Below, piece after piece: positions 62,432 through 64,000 of a DNA stretch of 64,000 bases. Origin of the DNA: Moritella viscosa (lineage in GTDB: Bacteria > Pseudomonadota > Gammaproteobacteria > Enterobacterales > Moritellaceae); NCBI GenBank assembly GCA_000953735.1, contig LN554852.1, forward strand, positions 2,305,846 to 2,369,845, written 5' to 3'. The position numbers and the translations under genes were made by a program. The first letter of the stretch is position 1. Each line of letters opens with the position of its first letter. Under the pieces are notes generated by a model that worked only from the letters and a program-made list of their open reading frames with translations, ran no database searches and had not been told where the DNA came from.

Positions 62432-62785
62432 TATTTAATCCTTGTTAGAGTGAACAGCCTTAATACTGAAACCGAGCATGAACTAAAAATTCAGTTATTA
62501 CTATGACTTATCTGCCAGAGGTCGTTTATAAATAGACCAGTTCATTGCATCGTAAATTGGTATAGTATAACTAAATAATATTCAGATTCAGATTTTGTCG
62601 CTATAACAGTGGATAAATAATCATCCATCAATGTCTTAGCATATAAATTATCGATAAAACAGTGATGAACTAATAACCAAATTAGAGTTTTTATTTTAAA
62701 CTTGGATCAACAATGTTACATTAATGTTTCTTAAGTCTAATGTGCTGCGGGCATATATAAGTCATCTTAATTAAAGGAATAAACC
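62432..62785. promoter_or_regulatory. 354-base divergent intergenic region
   Basis: AT-rich region between the divergent reductase and thiolase genes. It must hold both promoters. AAAGGA precedes the thiolase ATG. I see an imperfect inverted repeat near 62537-62561 (ACCAGTT / AATTGGT) but no match to FadR or PsrA-like sites that I would defend, and no small gene. Confidence 0.4.
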
Positions 62786-64000
62786 ATGACAGGTCAAACA
62801 GTAAGAAGAGTTGCAATTATCGGCGGTAACCGTATCCCGTTTGCACGTTCAAATACAGCATATTCGAAACTAAGTAACCAAGATATGCTTACGGAAAGTA
62901 TCCGTGGCTTAGTGGTTAAATATGGCCTACGTGGTGAACAACTTGGTGAAGTTGTTGCGGGTGCGGTAATTAAACACTCTCGTGATTTTAACTTAACACG
63001 TGAAGCGGTATTAAGTGCAGGCCTTGCACCTGAAACACCTTGTTATGACATCCAACAAGCATGTGGTACTGGTTTAGCCGCTGCCATTCAAGTAGCAAAC
63101 AAGATTGCACTGGGTCAAATTGAAGCGGGTATTGCTGGTGGTTCTGATACCACGTCTGATGCACCGATTGCTGTAAGTGAAGGTATGCGCAGTGTTTTAC
63201 TTGAGTTGAACCGTGCTAAAACGGGTAAACAACGCTTGAGTGCACTTTCTCGTTTACGTCCAAAACATTTCGTGCCACTTACACCTGCGAATAAAGAACC
63301 GCGTACAAAAATGGCGATGGGCGATCATTGTCAAGTGACTGCGAAAGAATGGAATATCTCACGCGAAGCACAAGATGAATTAGCATGTGCCAGTCATCAA
63401 AAATTAGCGGCTGCATATGAAGAAGGTTTCTTCGATACGTTGGTGTCACCTATGGCTGGACTAACGAAAGATAATGTATTACGTGCTGACACGACAGTTG
63501 AAAAACTAGCTAAATTAAAGCCTTGTTTTGATAAAGTAAATGGCACTATGACGGCGGGTAACAGTACTAACCTTACGGACGGTGCATCTGCGGTATTACT
63601 TGCAAGTGAAGAGTGGGCAGCTGAACACAACTTACCTGTTCAAGCTTATTTAACATTTGGTGAAACAGCGGCTGTTGACTTTGTTGATAAAAAAGAAGGT
63701 CTGTTAATGGCTCCCGCATATGCAGTACCAAAAATGCTTAAGCGTGCAGGTCTAACATTACAAGATTTCGATTTTTATGAGATTCATGAAGCATTTGCAG
63801 CGCAAGTACTATCAACGCTAGCTGCGTGGGAAGATGAGAAATTCTGTAAAGAAAAACTTGGTCTTGATGCACCGCTTGGTTCAATCGATTTAACTAAGTT
63901 AAACGTGAAAGGCAGTAGTTTAGCTACGGGTCATCCATTTGCTGCAACCGGTGGTCGTGTTATTGCTACGTTAGCGCAGTTGCTTGATCAGAAAGGTTCA
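62786..64000 (+). CDS. Acetyl-CoA C-acyltransferase (thiolase), 3' end outside window
   Basis: An ATG with AAAGGA opens a frame that is open for 405 codons to the right edge. Thiolase motifs are seen: Cys93 in QQACGTG (the acyl-enzyme nucleophile), GGSDTTSD, NSTNLTDGASAV, HEAFAAQ, and GHPFAATGGR. The last CxG motif should follow beyond the window. It would cleave 3-oxoacyl-CoA or join acyl-CoAs. Together with the FabG4-like, MaoC-like and ligase genes it makes an almost complete acyl-CoA cycle. Confidence 0.9.
   Translation, partial: MTGQTVRRVAIIGGNRIPFARSNTAYSKLSNQDMLTESIRGLVVKYGLRGEQLGEVVAGAVIKHSRDFNLTREAVLSAGLAPETPCYDIQQACGTGLAAAIQVANKIALGQIEAGIAGGSDTTSDAPIAVSEGMRSVLLELNRAKTGKQRLSALSRLRPKHFVPLTPANKEPRTKMAMGDHCQVTAKEWNISREAQDELACASHQKLAAAYEEGFFDTLVSPMAGLTKDNVLRADTTVEKLAKLKPCFDKVNGTMTAGNSTNLTDGASAVLLASEEWAAEHNLPVQAYLTFGETAAVDFVDKKEGLLMAPAYAVPKMLKRAGLTLQDFDFYEIHEAFAAQVLSTLAAWEDEKFCKEKLGLDAPLGSIDLTKLNVKGSSLATGHPFAATGGRVIATLAQLLDQKGS

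Overview
The window reads as chromosomal DNA of a cold-water marine gammaproteobacterium, most like Moritella or a Vibrio/Photobacterium/Psychromonas relative. The basis is a napFDABC operon followed by a tiny membrane protein (TIGR02808 type) known near nap genes in Vibrio and Photobacterium, narQP, cspD/clpSA, tamAB, an hdfR-type regulator and AT-rich intergenic DNA. The genus is an inference. No rRNA, tRNA or CRISPR array was seen.

1-11.2 kb is the late tail part of a contractile-tail prophage or tailocin, entering from the left edge: sheath, tube, a YkuD-like wall enzyme, a tail chaperone with a programmed -1 frameshift, tape measure, baseplate, fibres, hub and spike. No integrase, capsid or holin gene is inside the window. 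Two terminators and an 11-bp tandem repeat follow.

11.5-17.7 kb is a compact operon that looks like a Syp-type exopolysaccharide control and export module: a STAS protein (SypA-like), a lipoprotein, a six-SLBB periplasmic export protein, a degenerate BY-kinase/ParA-like ATPase, a kinase-receiver-PP2C protein with SypE architecture, and an Hpt protein. No glycosyltransferases accompany it. Convergent to it are yvcK and a stand-alone LON-domain gene.

19.4-30.6 kb is a nitrate respiration and molybdenum cofactor block: narQP (minus), moaA, napFDABC plus the TIGR02808-like gene, a SpoU-type RNA methyltransferase and moaBCDE. The napF leader carries good CRP, FNR-like and 7-2-7 NarP-like sites, so the local NarQP pair plausibly controls nap.

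30.7-49.4 kb is mostly housekeeping: a two-gene ATP-grasp ligase plus N-formylglutamate amidohydrolase/QEGLA metallopeptidase unit (the best candidate here for an uncharacterised pathway), hdfR, rhlE, a deoxynucleoside kinase, tamAB, cspD, clpSA, a cvfB-like gene, rluF and two unknown genes.

49.5-54.9 kb is a decaying sensory locus: a porin-like gene interrupted by a complete IS1595-type element with a perfect 8-bp target duplication, a periplasmic-binding-protein-like gene, and a hybrid histidine kinase cut into two ORFs by one in-frame TAA. After a potassium channel gene, a YqfO-like gene and cutC, 57-64 kb is a fatty-acid/acyl-CoA cluster (acyl-CoA synthetase, MaoC hydratase, AraC regulator, FabG4-like reductase, thiolase running off the right edge).
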